The notes below the pieces were generated by a model, which had not been told where the DNA came from, ran no database searches, and worked only from the letters and a program-made list of their open reading frames with translations. Positions 14,944 through 24,104 of a stretch of 64,000 nt of DNA are shown here, piece after piece. This stretch comes from Lachnospiraceae bacterium. Its GTDB lineage: Bacteria > Bacillota > Clostridia > Lachnospirales > Lachnospiraceae. Within the stretch, counting starts at the first letter, position 1, and each line of letters starts with the position of its first letter. The DNA is taken from contig CABJAW010000009.1 of NCBI GenBank assembly GCA_902363665.1, forward strand, positions 62,001 to 126,000, given 5' to 3'. The translations under genes were made by a program, and so were the position numbers.

Positions 14944-17900
14944 ATGTATCTGAAAAGCATTGAAGTCCACGGCTTTAAATCCTTTGCGAACAAGATCGTG
15001 TTTCAGTTTCACAATGGAATCACGGCGATCGTGGGACCAAACGGAAGCGGAAAGAGCAACGTCGGAGACGCAGTGCGCTGGGTTCTCGGCGAACAGAGTG
15101 CGAAGCAGCTGCGTGGTGCGAGTATGCAGGATGTTATTTTTTCCGGAACGGAGCTGAGAAAGCCACTCGGGTATGCATCGGTATCGATCACACTGGACAA
15201 TTCTGACCATCAGCTTGCGATTGCCTATGATGAGGTGACGGTGACACGGCGGGTGTACCGTTCCGGGGAGAGCGAATACCTGATCAATGGGACACAGGTG
15301 CGGCTGAAAGATATCAATGAACTGTTCTACGACACGGGTGTCGGAAAAGAGGGATACTCGATCATCGGACAGGGGCAGGTCGAAAAAATCATAAGCGGCA
15401 AGCCAGAAGAACGGCGCGAGCTTTTTGATGAGGCGGCCGGCATTGTAAAATTTAAGAGAAGAAAATATGCGGCACAGAAAAAGCTGGAAGATGAAAAACA
15501 GAATCTTGTGCGTGTCAATGATATTTTAAAAGAACTGACGCGTCAGCTGGAGCCGATGGAAAAGCAGGCCGCGACCGCACGTATTTATCTCCAGAAAAAA
15601 GAAGAACTGAAGTCATATGATATTAATCTGTTTCTGACCGAATACGAACAGATCGCAAAAGAGCTGGAAGCAACCCGTGAAAAGCAGGAGGTCGCACAGG
15701 CGCAGCTGGAGGAGACGAAGGCTGAGTACGAAAAGACAAAGACTGAGTATGAGACACTGGCGCAGGAGATCGAGGCACTTGCGGGACAGCTGCAGGAAAA
15801 GCGGGATGGTATCACGGCAAATCAGCTGAAAAAACAGCAGATGGAAAGCCAGATCGAGCTGTTGAAGGAGCAGATCAACACGGCACATGCGAGTGATGCG
15901 CATCTGAAATCCCGGATCACGCTGATCGACAAGGAACAAAAAGAAAAGACCGCGCAGCAGGACGAGGCGGCGCGGCAGTTATCCGAACTGCGGACACAGG
16001 TAAAAGAGGCGGCCGGAAAAGAAAAGCAGGCGGTGGAAGCGGCGCAGCAGCTGCAGGAGACGATCACTTCGCTGGAGCAGGCGGTGGCAGACGGAAAAAG
16101 CAGGATCATTGAAATCTTAAACGGCCGTGCCGGGGTCAAAGGCCGGATGCAGCGCCATGCGACGATGCTTGAGCAGACACAGATCCGCAAGGCGCAGATC
16201 TCGCAGGAAGCATTGCGGCTGCGTTCCGAGGAGTCGGAGCAGGCAGAGCGCCTGGCAGAGGTGAAAAAAGAGTACGATGCTGTGACGGAACGGATTCGTA
16301 TTTTGACAGAAAAGAGTGAGGTGACAAATCAGCAGCTTGGCGAGGTACAGCAGAAGCTGACGGATTACAATCATACGATCGAGCAGGAGCAGATCGAGTA
16401 TCACAGAGAAGCATCGCGTCTGGAATCGCTGCGCAACATCACAGAGCGGTACGATGGCTATGGCAACAGTATCCGCCGTGTAATGGAGCAGAAGGAGCGC
16501 GTGCCGGGGATTCTTGGCGTTGTGGCGGATATCGTCAAGGTGGACAAGGCGTACGAAACTGCGATCGAGACGGCGCTTGGCGGAAGTATTCAGAACATCG
16601 TGACAGACACAGAGGAGACGGCCAAAAAGCTGATCGAATTTTTGAAGCGCAATAAATATGGAAGGGCGACATTTCTTCCGCTTTCCGGTATTTCCGGAAA
16701 GGGCGGTATTTCGAGTCCGCAGGCGTTAAAAGAACCGGGCGTGATCGGACTGGCATCCTCACTGGTGCACGCGGATGATCGGTATGCAGGACTTTTGCAG
16801 TATCTGCTCGGAAAGACTGTCGTGGCAACGAACATTGATGCGGCGATTGCACTTGCGCGGAAATACCGCCATTCGCTGCGGATCGTGACGACAGACGGTG
16901 AACTTTTAAGTCCGGGAGGTTCGATGAGCGGAGGTGCGTTCCGCAATTCCGGCAACCTGCTGGGACGCCGCAGAGAGATCGAGGAGCTGGAGCGCCAGGT
17001 AAAGCATCGAGGCGATGTTTTAAAAGAGATGCAGGAGCAGATCGATGCCTGCCGTACGAGAAGAAACGCGCTGCGTGATGAGATCGTAAGGCAGAAGGAG
17101 GATCTGCAGAAGGAATATATTCGCCAGAATACGGCGAAAATGAAGTGGAACGAAATAAAAGAAAAGACCGGAAATGTCACGGAAGGATATGAGAAGATCC
17201 GCCGCGAGGCCGGAGAGATTGAAGAGCAGATTCGCGAGATCAAAGATCGCCAGGATCAGGAGCAGGAGGCACTGGAAGCATCTGAGGCGCAGGAGAAAGA
17301 GACGGAGCAGGCGGTGCTTGCCCATCAGAGCGAACTGGACGCAAAGCGGGAAGAAGAACGAAGCTCAATGGCAGATACAGAGCAGCTGCATCTGGCACTT
17401 GCCAGTCTGCGTCAGGAAGAGCAGTTCATTCATCAAAATATGGCACGAATCAGGCAGGAGCAGGAGCGCCTGAGCGAGGAGCGATCACAGTATACGGAAG
17501 GAATTGCGCAGGCGGCGCGGGATGTGGCCGAAAAGGAAGCGCAGATTCGTGAAATCCGCGGAACAATCGAAGCATTTGCCGGGGAAGAACAGACGGCGCG
17601 GGATGAGATTGAGGCGCTTGGAAAGAAAAAAGACGAGAAAAACGAGGCGCACAAAAGGAAGCTGCAGGCGCGCGAGGATCTCTCAGAGCGGATCAGTCTT
17701 CTGGACCGTGAGAATTTCCGCCTGAATGAACAGATTGAGAAGATGACAGAACGCCAGGACAGTCAGGTATCTTATATGTGGGAGGAATACACGCTGACCT
17801 TTGGCAGTGCACAGGAGTACCGTGATCCATCAAAGACGAATATACCGGATCTGAAAAAAGCGATCACCGCATTAAAAAGCGAGATCAGAGGTCTTGGCAG

Positions 17901-18504
17901 TGTCAATGTCAATGCAATTGAGGACTATAAGGAACTGCTGGAACGCCATACCTTCCTGACAACCCAGCATGAGGATCTGTTAAAAGCAGAGGAGGCGCTG
18001 ATCCGGATTATCGCTGAACTGGACGAGGGAATGCGGATTCAGTTCAGGGAACAGTTTGCAAAGATCCAGACAGAATTTGACAAGGCGTTCAAGGAGCTGT
18101 TCGGCGGCGGTCATGGTACACTGGAACTGGTCGAAGGAGAGGATATCCTGGAAGCAGGTGTGCGGATTACCGCACAGCCGCCTGGAAAGAAGCTGCAGAA
18201 TATGATGCAGCTCTCCGGAGGGGAAAAATCCCTGACAGCGATCGCGCTTCTCTTTGCCATCCAGAACCTGAAACCATCTCCGTTCTGTCTGCTCGATGAG
18301 ATCGAGGCGGCACTTGATGAGAGCAATGTCGACCGTTATGCACGGTATCTTCACAAACTGACGAAGAATACACAGTTTATCATCATTACCCACAGAAGAG
18401 GCACGATGACGGCAGCTGACCGGCTGTACGGGATCACGATGCAGGAAAAGGGTGTATCGGCACTTGTTTCCGTAAATCTGATTGAGGATGACCTGGATGC
18501 GTAA
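14944..18504 (+). CDS. smc: Chromosome partition protein SMC
   Basis: A 1186-aa SMC ATPase that, with ScpA and ScpB (not in this window), loops and compacts the chromosome. The N-terminal Walker A is [10 protein letters not shown]. Long coiled-coil arms flank a hinge at roughly residues 520-640 ([16 protein letters not shown] onward). The C-terminal head has the [10 protein letters not shown] signature and Walker [12 protein letters not shown]. Normal length and complete. It sits between rnc and ftsY as in most Firmicutes. Confidence 0.98.
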   Translation: MYLKSIEVHGFKSFANKIVFQFHNGITAIVGPNGSGKSNVGDAVRWVLGEQSAKQLRGASMQDVIFSGTELRKPLGYASVSITLDNSDHQLAIAYDEVTVTRRVYRSGESEYLINGTQVRLKDINELFYDTGVGKEGYSIIGQGQVEKIISGKPEERRELFDEAAGIVKFKRRKYAAQKKLEDEKQNLVRVNDILKELTRQLEPMEKQAATARIYLQKKEELKSYDINLFLTEYEQIAKELEATREKQEVAQAQLEETKAEYEKTKTEYETLAQEIEALAGQLQEKRDGITANQLKKQQMESQIELLKEQINTAHASDAHLKSRITLIDKEQKEKTAQQDEAARQLSELRTQVKEAAGKEKQAVEAAQQLQETITSLEQAVADGKSRIIEILNGRAGVKGRMQRHATMLEQTQIRKAQISQEALRLRSEESEQAERLAEVKKEYDAVTERIRILTEKSEVTNQQLGEVQQKLTDYNHTIEQEQIEYHREASRLESLRNITERYDGYGNSIRRVMEQKERVPGILGVVADIVKVDKAYETAIETALGGSIQNIVTDTEETAKKLIEFLKRNKYGRATFLPLSGISGKGGISSPQALKEPGVIGLASSLVHADDRYAGLLQYLLGKTVVATNIDAAIALARKYRHSLRIVTTDGELLSPGGSMSGGAFRNSGNLLGRRREIEELERQVKHRGDVLKEMQEQIDACRTRRNALRDEIVRQKEDLQKEYIRQNTAKMKWNEIKEKTGNVTEGYEKIRREAGEIEEQIREIKDRQDQEQEALEASEAQEKETEQAVLAHQSELDAKREEERSSMADTEQLHLALASLRQEEQFIHQNMARIRQEQERLSEERSQYTEGIAQAARDVAEKEAQIREIRGTIEAFAGEEQTARDEIEALGKKKDEKNEAHKRKLQAREDLSERISLLDRENFRLNEQIEKMTERQDSQVSYMWEEYTLTFGSAQEYRDPSKTNIPDLKKAITALKSEIRGLGSVNVNAIEDYKELLERHTFLTTQHEDLLKAEEALIRIIAELDEGMRIQFREQFAKIQTEFDKAFKELFGGGHGTLELVEGEDILEAGVRITAQPPGKKLQNMMQLSGGEKSLTAIALLFAIQNLKPSPFCLLDEIEAALDESNVDRYARYLHKLTKNTQFIIITHRRGTMTAADRLYGITMQEKGVSALVSVNLIEDDLDA

Positions 18505-18580
18505 GATATAGTTGTATTTGTGAAACATCGGTGATAAGATAGAGCAGTATCAGAAAGAGAAAAATGAGGAGGAAACAGGA

Positions 18581-19516
18581 ATGGAAGAAAAAAAGGGCTT
18601 TTTCAAACGTCTGGTAGCCGGTCTTGCGAAGACCAGAGAGAACATTGTTTCCGGAATTGATGCAATTTTTAATGGATTTTCAAGTATTGACGATGACTTT
18701 TATGATGAAATAGAAGAAATTCTCGTGATGGGGGACATCGGGATCAATGCGACGACCTCCATTATTGAGGATCTCAGGCAGAAAGTAAAAGACCGTGGCA
18801 TCAAGGATCCGGCGGCCTGCAAGCAGCTTCTGATCGACAGCATCAAGCAGGAGATGGATGTCGGAGAGACGGCTTATGAATTTGAAAACAGAAAGTCGGT
18901 CGTTCTGGTGATCGGCGTAAACGGAGTCGGAAAGACGACGAGTGTCGGAAAGCTGGCCGGAAAACTGAAGGACAAGGGCAAGAAGGTGGTGCTCGCAGCG
19001 GCAGATACGTTCCGTGCGGCGGCCGGGGAGCAGCTGATTGAGTGGGCAAAACGAGCAGATGTGGATATCATCAGCGGGCAGGACGGTTCCGATCCGGCCT
19101 CCGTTGTATACGATGCGATCTCCGCAGCGAAGGCGCGAAATGCAGATGTGCTGCTGATCGATACAGCGGGACGGCTTCACAATAAGAAGAACCTGATGAA
19201 TGAGCTTGGAAAGATCAACCGAATCCTGGACCGCGAATATCCGGAGGCATTCCGTGAAACGCTTGTCGTTCTGGACGGCACGACCGGACAGAATGCGCTC
19301 GCGCAGGCGAGGGAGTTCAAGGAAGTGGCGGATATCACCGGCATTATCCTGACGAAGCTGGATGGCACGGCAAAGGGCGGCATCGCTGTAGCGATCCATT
19401 CTGAGCTTGGCATTCCGGTGAAATACATTGGTGTCGGCGAGACGATCGATGACCTGCAGAAGTTTAATGCAGATGAGTTTGTAAATGCGCTCTTTGATGT
19501 GAAGCAGGAGAATTAG
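18581..19516 (+). CDS. ftsY: Signal recognition particle receptor FtsY
   Basis: A 311-aa SRP-type GTPase that docks ribosome-SRP complexes at the membrane. G1 [11 protein letters not shown]3 DTAGRL and G4 [10 protein letters not shown] are intact. It has only a short N-terminal extension ([11 protein letters not shown]), lacking the long acidic A domain of the E. coli protein, as is usual in Gram-positives. Its partner Ffh is encoded at 27201. Confidence 0.97.
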   Translation: MEEKKGFFKRLVAGLAKTRENIVSGIDAIFNGFSSIDDDFYDEIEEILVMGDIGINATTSIIEDLRQKVKDRGIKDPAACKQLLIDSIKQEMDVGETAYEFENRKSVVLVIGVNGVGKTTSVGKLAGKLKDKGKKVVLAAADTFRAAAGEQLIEWAKRADVDIISGQDGSDPASVVYDAISAAKARNADVLLIDTAGRLHNKKNLMNELGKINRILDREYPEAFRETLVVLDGTTGQNALAQAREFKEVADITGIILTKLDGTAKGGIAVAIHSELGIPVKYIGVGETIDDLQKFNADEFVNALFDVKQEN

Positions 19517-19574
19517 CCATGGCAGGATGGCAAAAAGGAATGAGCCGCGGGACAATTGGCGGCCGGAAATGAAG

Positions 19575-19598
19575 AAGCGGATTGCGAAGATCCGTTTT
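19575..19598. repeat. GGATT palindrome repeat
   Basis: AAGCGGAT, TGCGAAG, then ATCCGTTTT: 8-bp arms with one G-U pair, in the ftsY-ilvA spacer. Same sequence family as 37541 and 43961. Confidence 0.6.
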
Positions 19599-19628
19599 GA
19601 CTGATAAGAAAAGGACAGGTACAATAAG

Positions 19629-20846
19629 ATGGAAATGTTGACATTAGAGGCATTTGAAGAGGCTTCCGAGTGCGTGAAGCGTGTGACGCAGGAGACAAAG
19701 CTGGTATACAGCGAATATTTCAGCAATCAGACAGGTAATAAAGTTTATCTGAAGACGGAAAATATGCAGGTAACAGGCGCTTATAAGATTCGCGGCGCTT
19801 ATTATAAGATCAGCACAATGAGTGAAGAAGAGCGTGCGAAGGGGCTGATTACCGCATCGGCGGGAAACCATGCACAGGGCGTTGCATATGCGGCAAAGGC
19901 TTACGGCTGTAAGGCGGTTATTGTAATGCCGGAGACGACACCATTGATCAAGGTAAACCGTACCAGAGGCTATGGTGCAGAGGTTGTACTGCACGGTGAT
20001 GTATATGATGAAGCGTGTGAGTATGCATTCCAGCTGGCGGAAGAAAATGGTTATACGTTTATTCATCCGTTTGATGATCCGGCTGTTGCTACCGGTCAGG
20101 GAACGATCGCGATGGAGATTGTGAAAGAACTTCCGCTTGTAGATTACATTCTTGTACCAATTGGAGGGGGCGGACTGGCAACCGGTGTTTCCACACTTGC
20201 AAAGTATCTGAATCCGAAGATTAAAGTAATCGGTGTTGAGCCGGAAGGCGCAGCCTGTATGAAGGCTTCTTTGGAACGTGGTGAGGTGATGACACTTCCG
20301 AAGGTCAGCACGATTGCGGACGGTACGGCAGTCAAGACACCGGGGCACAACATTTTCCCGTATATCCAGAAAAATGTGGATGAAATCCTGACGGTAAGTG
20401 ACGATGAACTGATCGTGGCGTTCCTTGATATGGTGGAGAACCACAAGATGGTCGTAGAGAATTCCGGCCTTCTGACCGTGGCAGCACTGAAACATCTGAA
20501 TGTGCGCGGAAAGAAAATCGTTTCTGTACTTTCCGGCGGAAATATGGACGTCATCACGATGGCTTCTGTCGTACAGCGCGGACTGATCCAGAGAGACCGT
20601 ATCTTCACGGTATCTGTCCTTCTTCCGGATCGTCCAGGTGAACTGGTACGTGTGGCAAGCGTCATCGCCGAGCAGCAGGGCAATGTCATCAAGCTGGAGC
20701 ATAACCAGTTTGTTTCCACCAACCGCAATGCGGCAGTGGAGCTGCGTATTACACTTGAGGCATTTGGCACAGAACATAAGATGAGTATTATTCAGGCGTT
20801 GAAGGATCATGGATATGATCCGGTGCAAAAGACGGCGAGCCTGTAA
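19629..20846 (+). CDS. ilvA: Threonine ammonia-lyase
   Basis: A 405-aa PLP enzyme deaminating threonine to 2-oxobutyrate. The PLP lysine is in TGAYKIRGAYYK, with SAGNHAQGVA and the glycine loop PIGGGGLATG. The last 75 residues (FTVSVLLPDRPGEL onward) form one ACT domain, which fits the short TdcB/IlvA type with a regulatory tail rather than the two-ACT biosynthetic form. No ilv or tdc genes are beside it, so biosynthetic versus catabolic use cannot be decided. A terminator follows. Confidence 0.9.
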   Translation: MEMLTLEAFEEASECVKRVTQETKLVYSEYFSNQTGNKVYLKTENMQVTGAYKIRGAYYKISTMSEEERAKGLITASAGNHAQGVAYAAKAYGCKAVIVMPETTPLIKVNRTRGYGAEVVLHGDVYDEACEYAFQLAEENGYTFIHPFDDPAVATGQGTIAMEIVKELPLVDYILVPIGGGGLATGVSTLAKYLNPKIKVIGVEPEGAACMKASLERGEVMTLPKVSTIADGTAVKTPGHNIFPYIQKNVDEILTVSDDELIVAFLDMVENHKMVVENSGLLTVAALKHLNVRGKKIVSVLSGGNMDVITMASVVQRGLIQRDRIFTVSVLLPDRPGELVRVASVIAEQQGNVIKLEHNQFVSTNRNAAVELRITLEAFGTEHKMSIIQALKDHGYDPVQKTASL

Positions 20847-20863
20847 AAAGAAATATAAAAAGG

Positions 20864-20898
20864 AATGGCATCCGAGAAATTCTCGAATGTCATTTTTT
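20864..20898 (+). terminator. Terminator after ilvA
   Basis: AATGGCATCCGAGAA (20864-20878) pairs with TTCTCGAATGTCATT (20880-20894), with two wobble or mismatch positions, then a T-run. Confidence 0.75.
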
Positions 20899-20900
20899 GA

Positions 20901-20962
20901 ACGCAGATAAGCATTCCCCCGCTTCAAGTGTGCGGAGCACTAGAGCGAGTCTGTTTTACAGA
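20901..20962. repeat. Conserved-loop hairpin repeat, copy 2
   Basis: It begins with ACGCAGATAAGCATTCC, identical to the copy at 55880. Then CGCTT and AGAGCG flank the AGTGT-GCGGA-GCACT apical hairpin. The right end (CTGTTTTACAG) looks like a shortened form of the GGATT palindrome part. Confidence 0.6.
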
Positions 20963-20975
20963 TCAGGAGGAATTC

Positions 20976-21074
20976 ATGGACAGCGATTATCTGGTAGAAC
21001 CAATTGCAGATGCGATTCCCATTCTCTCAGGTTATATCTGCACATGTGCTGTTTTTATGTTACATTCAGTGTAA
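20976..21074 (+). CDS. Possible 32-aa small protein
   Basis: ATG at 20976 stands 6 nt after a good CAGGAGG, and the frame is open for 32 codons (MDSDYLVEPIADAIPIL at the start, then a mildly hydrophobic Cys-containing tail). I do not recognise it. It could be the leftover 5' end of a decayed gene, since it directly abuts a repeat element and a long spacer, or a genuine short membrane peptide. Confidence 0.25.
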   Translation: MDSDYLVEPIADAIPILSGYICTCAVFMLHSV

Positions 21075-21118
21075 TTAGAATGTGTTATACGAATTGTACA
21101 TAGGATGGAGTGAGCAAA

Positions 21119-22021
21119 ATGACAGATAAGAAGATATACTATCATCTTCCTGGATTATTTGAATTTTATGAGCTGTATCGAGTCTTTCTGCCAGTATTTC
21201 GAGAACACCGGGAATACTTTTATGACTGGTGTGAGATCGGTTCGATATATGGAGCGCCATCTGACTGTATCTGGGGTGGAGGACGTACCTCTTTTGGAGA
21301 TGCAGATCCGCAGGAAGTGCTGACACTGACGCAGGAATATAAGATATCTGCCAGACTGACATTCAGCAATTCACTTTTGCGGGAGAAACATCTGCAGGAT
21401 CGGAAATGTAATGCATTATGTGAACTGTTTGAAAAACAGACCGAAGTAAAAAATGGAGTGATTCTTCACTCTGAATTGCTGCTTGATTATTTACAGAATA
21501 CGTGTCCGGATCTTTACTTTGTCTCTTCGACAACAAAAGTCCTGACAGATTTTCAGCAGTTTCTGGAGGAAGTGGATCGGGAAGAATTTCGCTATGTCGT
21601 ACCGGATTTTCGGCTGAACAAGGTGTTTGACAAATTAAAGCAGATGGGCGACAGTCAGAAAGAAAAAGTAGAATTCCTGTGCAATGAATGCTGCTGGTTT
21701 GGCTGCAAAGACAGAAAAGCCTGTTACGAATCCGTCAGTCGGAAAAACCTGGGGGAAAGCTGCCCGGAACATCATTGCCATGCACCTGGGGCAGAAGACG
21801 GATATCTGTTTTCAAAAGCAATGACGAATCCAGGATTTATCAGTGTAACAGACATCCAGAGCGTGTATCGGCCGATGGGATTTTCTAATTTTAAAATCGA
21901 AGGCCGGGGATTGGGAAGCGCACTGATTCTGGAATTCCTGTTATATTATATGGCCAGACCAGAATACCAGATCCACGTCAGGGAAAAGATTTACTTGGAT
22001 ACCATGCTGGATCTTTTTTAA
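21119..22021 (+). CDS. Peptidase U32-like TIM-barrel protein of unknown function
   Basis: A 300-aa soluble protein. The pattern of the second half resembles the U32/PrtC family: VEFLCNECCWFGCKDR matches the NExC..C iron-sulphur-type segment, and SNFKIEGRGL matches the conserved FKIEGR motif near the end. U32 relatives include tRNA hydroxylation and ubiquinone hydroxylation factors carrying 4Fe-4S clusters; protease activity should not be presumed. The first half is unfamiliar. I chose ATG 21119, 8 nt after GGAG, over a GTG at 21110. It stands alone between a repeat-rich spacer and the metallophosphoesterase gene. Confidence 0.55.
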   Translation: MTDKKIYYHLPGLFEFYELYRVFLPVFREHREYFYDWCEIGSIYGAPSDCIWGGGRTSFGDADPQEVLTLTQEYKISARLTFSNSLLREKHLQDRKCNALCELFEKQTEVKNGVILHSELLLDYLQNTCPDLYFVSSTTKVLTDFQQFLEEVDREEFRYVVPDFRLNKVFDKLKQMGDSQKEKVEFLCNECCWFGCKDRKACYESVSRKNLGESCPEHHCHAPGAEDGYLFSKAMTNPGFISVTDIQSVYRPMGFSNFKIEGRGLGSALILEFLLYYMARPEYQIHVREKIYLDTMLDLF

Positions 22022-22095
22022 CCCAATGGGGACGGGAAAAAGTGGTTTTCATCTCACCTGGATAGAGTGTATAATAATGAAAGAGAGGACAGGGC

Positions 22096-22836
22096 ATGGC
22101 ATTATATGCGCTTGGAGATATGCATCTGGCTTTTTCGGTAGACAAGCCTATGGACAGGTTCGGAAAAGTCTGGAAAAAACATGAGGAAAAAATAGCAAAA
22201 AACTGCGGCGAAGTGATTCAAAGGGAAGACACGCTTGTGATCACGGGCGATCATTCCTGGGGAAGAAAACTGCCTGAGGCAGAGAAAGATCTTGATTTTA
22301 TTGCGAAGCTCCCGGGAAGAAAAATCCTGCTGAGAGGAAATCACGATATGTTCTGGGATGCAAAAAAAACGCCGTCCCTGAATGAAAGGTACGAGCCGCG
22401 GCTTTGCTTTTTGCAGAATAATTATTACAGTTACCGGGATTATGCGCTTGTCGGGACGAAAGGATATACGTTTGAGGGACCATTTTTCATCAATTCGAGA
22501 GGTGAGATCATCGGCTGGAACGAAGATGATGAGAAAAAAGCGCAGAAGCTTGTAAAGCGGGAGGCCGAGAGGCTGCGAATTTCCTTTGAAGCCGCGCGAA
22601 GTGACGGTTTTATGAAATATATTCTGTTCCTTCATTATCCGCCCACAAATATTCTGGAAAAAGAGAGCGTCTTTACACAGATGGCGGAGAAGTACGGCGT
22701 AGAACACGTTGTCTATTCTCACTGCCATGGGGAAGCACGCTTTGGTGACAGCATTCGCGGGATGCATCACGGAATACAGTATCATCTGGTGTCCGGGGAT
22801 TATCTGAATTTCAGACCGGAGAAGATACTTCCATAG
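22096..22836 (+). CDS. Calcineurin-like metallophosphoesterase
   Basis: A 246-aa cytoplasmic phosphoesterase. The five family blocks are visible in order: GDMH, GDHSWG, GNHD, LHYPP and YSHCHG. The third position of the first block is Met rather than the usual variable polar residue, but the metal ligands are kept. The substrate is unknown; such proteins act on nucleotides, phosphoproteins or nucleic acid ends. A perfect terminator follows at 22878. Confidence 0.88.
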   Translation: MALYALGDMHLAFSVDKPMDRFGKVWKKHEEKIAKNCGEVIQREDTLVITGDHSWGRKLPEAEKDLDFIAKLPGRKILLRGNHDMFWDAKKTPSLNERYEPRLCFLQNNYYSYRDYALVGTKGYTFEGPFFINSRGEIIGWNEDDEKKAQKLVKREAERLRISFEAARSDGFMKYILFLHYPPTNILEKESVFTQMAEKYGVEHVVYSHCHGEARFGDSIRGMHHGIQYHLVSGDYLNFRPEKILP

Positions 22837-22877
22837 GCGGGAATCTCATAAGGAGAGCCCCATTTGTGGAGAATGAG

Positions 22878-22912
22878 AGCTCCGGCAGAGTGAAAAGTCT
22901 GCCGGAGCTTTT
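22878..22912 (+). terminator. Terminator after the metallophosphoesterase gene
   Basis: A perfect 12-bp stem, AGCTCCGGCAGA (22878-22889) and TCTGCCGGAGCT (22898-22909), followed by TTTT. Confidence 0.85.
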
Positions 22913-22932
22913 GCGCTGGTAAATGATAAAAT

Positions 22933-23050
22933 TCAGTTTTGGAACTCCGTCTGGATTTCAGCAATCCGGGCGAGCAGGACATCTTCCTCCATTTCAAAAC
23001 AGGGAGCCAGTTCCGCTGCGATTGCATGAGGGGAAATACCGGAGTTTAAA
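22933..23050 (-). pseudogene. Possible decayed small gene fragment
   Basis: The minus strand reads protein-like, ending HAIAAELAPCFEMEEDV followed by LLARIAEIQTEFQN and a TGA at 22935-22933. AAGGAGG lies at its 5' edge, but there is no in-frame start codon after it and a stop lies just upstream. It looks like the C-terminal end of a lost or frameshifted gene. Low certainty. Confidence 0.2.
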
Positions 23051-23420
23051 GATCCTCCTTATTATATCATATAGTGATGATAAGCGGCAAGTTGAATGCA
23101 AAAGCACTATTTTGATTATAAAATACAACAAAATAAATATAATGTCAACAAAAACAATATAAGACAAACAGAGAATAAAAAGATACAATAGATGGAAATT
23201 ATTTTACAGGTAAAGAAAAATTGTATTATAGATTCTTTTAGATGTTTTGCTTTTACCCAGCGTATAAAAAACAAATATAGGTATTATTCTGAAAAAGGCT
23301 GCGCTCCATGAAAATCACACAAAAAAGTGTTACCATAAAAAGAAGTTTTTCACGTGCGCGGGAGAAAAGGGAAACGTTTTGATTAAAAATGTAAAGATAT
23401 GGAGCAGGGAGGATGCATAC
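23051..23420. other. AT-rich spacer with no recognised gene
   Basis: About 370 bp of AT-rich DNA upstream of the response regulator. I see no convincing coding frame, hairpin or consensus promoter, although the promoter of the two-component operon must probably lie here. Confidence 0.5.
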
Positions 23421-24104
23421 ATGAATCGAATTCTTGTGATAGAGGATGAACCGGATATTCAGGAGGTGCTGCGGAATTATCTGCAGGCATCCGGATATGC
23501 GGTACTGGTGGCCGGAGACGGCGAGGAGGGGCTTACAGTTTTTCAAAAGGAAGCGGTGGATCTTGTGCTGCTGGATGTGATGCTGCCGAAAGTGGACGGT
23601 TTTACGGCGTTGGAGCGGATACGGAAGATTTCCGGGACACCGGTGATTCTGGTGACGGCGCGGGACAGCGTGGAGGATCAGGTGAAGGGTTTCGGATTGC
23701 TGGCAGATGACTATATTCCAAAACCGTTTGATATGCCGGTGCTGCTGTGCAAGGTGGCGGCGGTACTGCGCAGAACGGGGAAATGTGAGACGGAAATGGA
23801 TAAAATGATCTGCTGCGGAGATCTGCGGCTGGATGCGGAGCGTTACCGGGCATACTGCGGGGATACGGAGCTGGAGCTGACGACGAAAGAGTTTGAGCTG
23901 CTGCGTGTTTTCATGGAAAATCCAGGCAGGGTATTCACGAGACAGCGGCTGCTCGATCTCGTGTGGGGAATGGATTATTTCGGGGATGAGCGCATTGTCG
24001 ATACGCATATCAAAAATCTTCGAAAGAAGCTGGACCGTGATGTGATCCGCACAGTGCGCGGTGTGGGATACCGCCTGGAAAAGAAAGGAGAGGAGAAGGC
24101 GTGA
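23421..24104 (+). CDS. OmpR-family response regulator
   Basis: A 227-aa two-component regulator. The receiver domain (1-120) has the acidic pair in VIEDEPD, the phospho-acceptor Asp in LLDVMLPKVDG, the switch Thr in LVTARDS and the Lys in PKPFD. The C-terminal winged helix (130-227) ends with the typical DTHIKNLRKKLD and RGVGYRLE. The start at 23421 follows GGGAGG; a longer frame from 23379 has no such site. It overlaps the kinase gene by 4 nt, so the two are a pair. Confidence 0.93.
   Translation: MNRILVIEDEPDIQEVLRNYLQASGYAVLVAGDGEEGLTVFQKEAVDLVLLDVMLPKVDGFTALERIRKISGTPVILVTARDSVEDQVKGFGLLADDYIPKPFDMPVLLCKVAAVLRRTGKCETEMDKMICCGDLRLDAERYRAYCGDTELELTTKEFELLRVFMENPGRVFTRQRLLDLVWGMDYFGDERIVDTHIKNLRKKLDRDVIRTVRGVGYRLEKKGEEKA

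Noticed and set aside
19644..20927. 427-aa minus-strand frame opposite ilvA
   Set aside because: It is an antisense shadow of a complete PLP enzyme; composition is rich in His, Cys and Arg with no family features.
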